From: Pleionea sp. CnH1-48 | GTDB taxonomy: Bacteria; Pseudomonadota; Gammaproteobacteria; Enterobacterales; Kangiellaceae | Reading direction: 5' to 3' | Length of the DNA stretch: 64,000 nucleotides | Assembly (NCBI RefSeq): GCF_024124665.1 | Contig: NZ_JAMXSB010000013.1 | Location: 124,001 to 188,000 of the forward strand | In this document: positions 63,206 through 64,000 of the stretch, piece by piece | How positions within the stretch are numbered: position 1 is the first letter of the stretch | Layout: each line of letters starts with the position of its first letter | The notes under the pieces: model-generated | What the model saw: the letters and a program-made list of their open reading frames with translations, nothing else | The model's database searches: none | Told to the model about the DNA's origin: nothing | Program-made: the position numbers and the translations under genes

Positions 63206-64000
63206 CTAATTAATGGCTACTTTTTTATGCCGCTCAAAATTACTGACTTCTGATACGATTATGACGTCACCTTCCGTTACACCGCCTAACACTTCAATAT
63301 TCACGCTCGAAGAAACACCAAAGTGCACTTCAGTTTGTTCGGCATAAGAACGTTCACTATCCAACTTAAACACTCGCATTTTTTGGTTAGCTTGCGAAAA
63401 AGTTGGGCGACGTACGTACAAAGTGCTCGTTCGTTCTGTAATAAAAATTTCACCATCAATGGATAAGTCAGGACGAGACTCTGACGGAAGTTCACTTAAC
63501 AGCTCCACATCAACCTGTACAGTCCCATCCACAACAGCAGGATCGATGCGGATGACTCGTCCATCAATTTGACTAAAACGTGTATCGATAGATACTCTTT
63601 GGCCTATTGAAATATCATTTACGCTAAACTCGGGAACGTTAAGCTCCGCAAGAAGATCACCCTGGCGCGAAAACTTTGCCACGCTATCTCCCAACGATAT
63701 ACGTTGGCCCAGTTCTAGAGGCATCGCTTGTAACACCCCAGAAACAGGCGCTTTAACATTCAACGAAGCCAATTGAAACTCAGCGCGTTTAAGACGATTA
63801 CGTAAACGATTTAACAAAGCTATCTGCGCTTCATACTCTGCTTTTAAAGTCGTTTTTAACTGTTGCGAGCGCGCTGTATCCATCTCCAGAGTTTTTTCCA
63901 TCTGCGCAACAGTAAGCCTGCGCGATTCATAATCTAACTTTGAGATCGTTGAATTGCCTCCTTCGATGAGCTTTGCTTCAGCATCCAGTCGAATTTTTTC
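63206..64000 (-). CDS. RND/MacA-type periplasmic adaptor protein (cut by window edge)
   Basis: The C-terminal 264 codons of an adaptor. The frame stays open to base 64000. It has a helical coiled-coil region (about first 90 visible residues, LNRLRNRLKRAEFQL), the lipoyl-like half motif ASLNVKAPVSGVLQAMPLELGQ and the beta-barrel region (LAELNVPEFSVNDISIGQRVSID). The N-terminal part with membrane anchor lies outside. It links the permease to an outer-membrane channel. Confidence 0.92.
   Translation of the reverse strand, partial: EKIRLDAEAKLIEGGNSTISKLDYESRRLTVAQMEKTLEMDTARSQQLKTTLKAEYEAQIALLNRLRNRLKRAEFQLASLNVKAPVSGVLQAMPLELGQRISLGDSVAKFSRQGDLLAELNVPEFSVNDISIGQRVSIDTRFSQIDGRVIRIDPAVVDGTVQVDVELLSELPSESRPDLSIDGEIFITERTSTLYVRRPTFSQANQKMRVFKLDSERSYAEQTEVHFGVSSSVNIEVLGGVTEGDVIIVSEVSNFERHKKVAIN

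Overview
The window is a piece of a gammaproteobacterial chromosome of moderate-to-low GC. The main support is the essential block on the minus strand in the order rpsB-tsf-pyrH-frr-uppS-cdsA-dxr-rseP-bamA-skp-lpxD-fabZ-lpxA-lpxB-rnhB, followed after an interruption by dnaE, with map-glnD-dapD divergent from rpsB. This layout, tRNA-Leu next to rnr, and ERIC-type intergenic repeats fit a free-living, probably marine gammaproteobacterium. Genus cannot be fixed from sequence reading alone.

Layout. 1-1662: rnr (cut by the window edge) and tRNA-Leu(CAG). 2015-3626: two AT-rich orphan lipoprotein genes. 3724-5552: the GDYXXLXY/DUF2157 membrane pair. 6066-8320: a plus-strand group with a SYLF lipoprotein, a patatin-like phospholipase and two small unknowns. 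8317-12565: a minus-strand operon of a cupredoxin-like protein, a GGDEF-EAL protein and an outer-membrane barrel. 12839-16036: a very large phytase-like/choice-of-anchor lipoprotein. 16275-17687: cysG. 17728-20113: a secreted locus with a metzincin protease, a secreted partner and a cysteine-rich mini-protein. 20326-33021: an accessory stretch with a zinc ribbon, two GNAT enzymes, a GbsR-type regulator with its membrane target, a methyltransferase, a KAP NTPase, a peroxiredoxin-glutaredoxin fusion, an ECF sigma operon, a TetR regulator with an alpha/beta hydrolase, and a saccharopine-dehydrogenase-like enzyme.

33088-53205 is the essential block. It carries replication (dnaE, rnhB), lipid A and phospholipid synthesis (lpxD/A/B, fabZ, cdsA), isoprenoid and undecaprenyl-PP synthesis (dxr, uppS), outer-membrane assembly (bamA, skp, rseP), and translation or nucleotide genes (frr, tsf, rpsB, pyrH). 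Between rnhB and dnaE sit a small lipoprotein, a DUF1653 protein, a CPBP protease and a tandem ERIC array. 53441-57817 is map-glnD-dapD. 58004-59039 is a DUF4920/PepSY-TM pair. 59224-59993 is a type II thioesterase broken by a 5-bp duplication. 60031-64000 is a MacB-type export operon (permease, ATPase, adaptor cut by the window edge).

The most distinctive non-coding signal is a family of ERIC (IRU) elements: three 136-bp dispersed copies with matching ends, one internally deleted 58-bp copy, one decayed 113-bp copy, and a tandem array of three full units plus one truncated unit with a period of 123-124 bp. Two regulator genes have readable operators: a GbsR-type gene with a perfect 28-bp palindrome, and a TetR-type gene whose promoter predicts a leaderless mRNA. 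I did not find a clearly new multi-gene system. The best candidates for follow-up are the cupredoxin/c-di-GMP/porin operon, the secreted protease locus, the lone KAP NTPase and the ERIC array.
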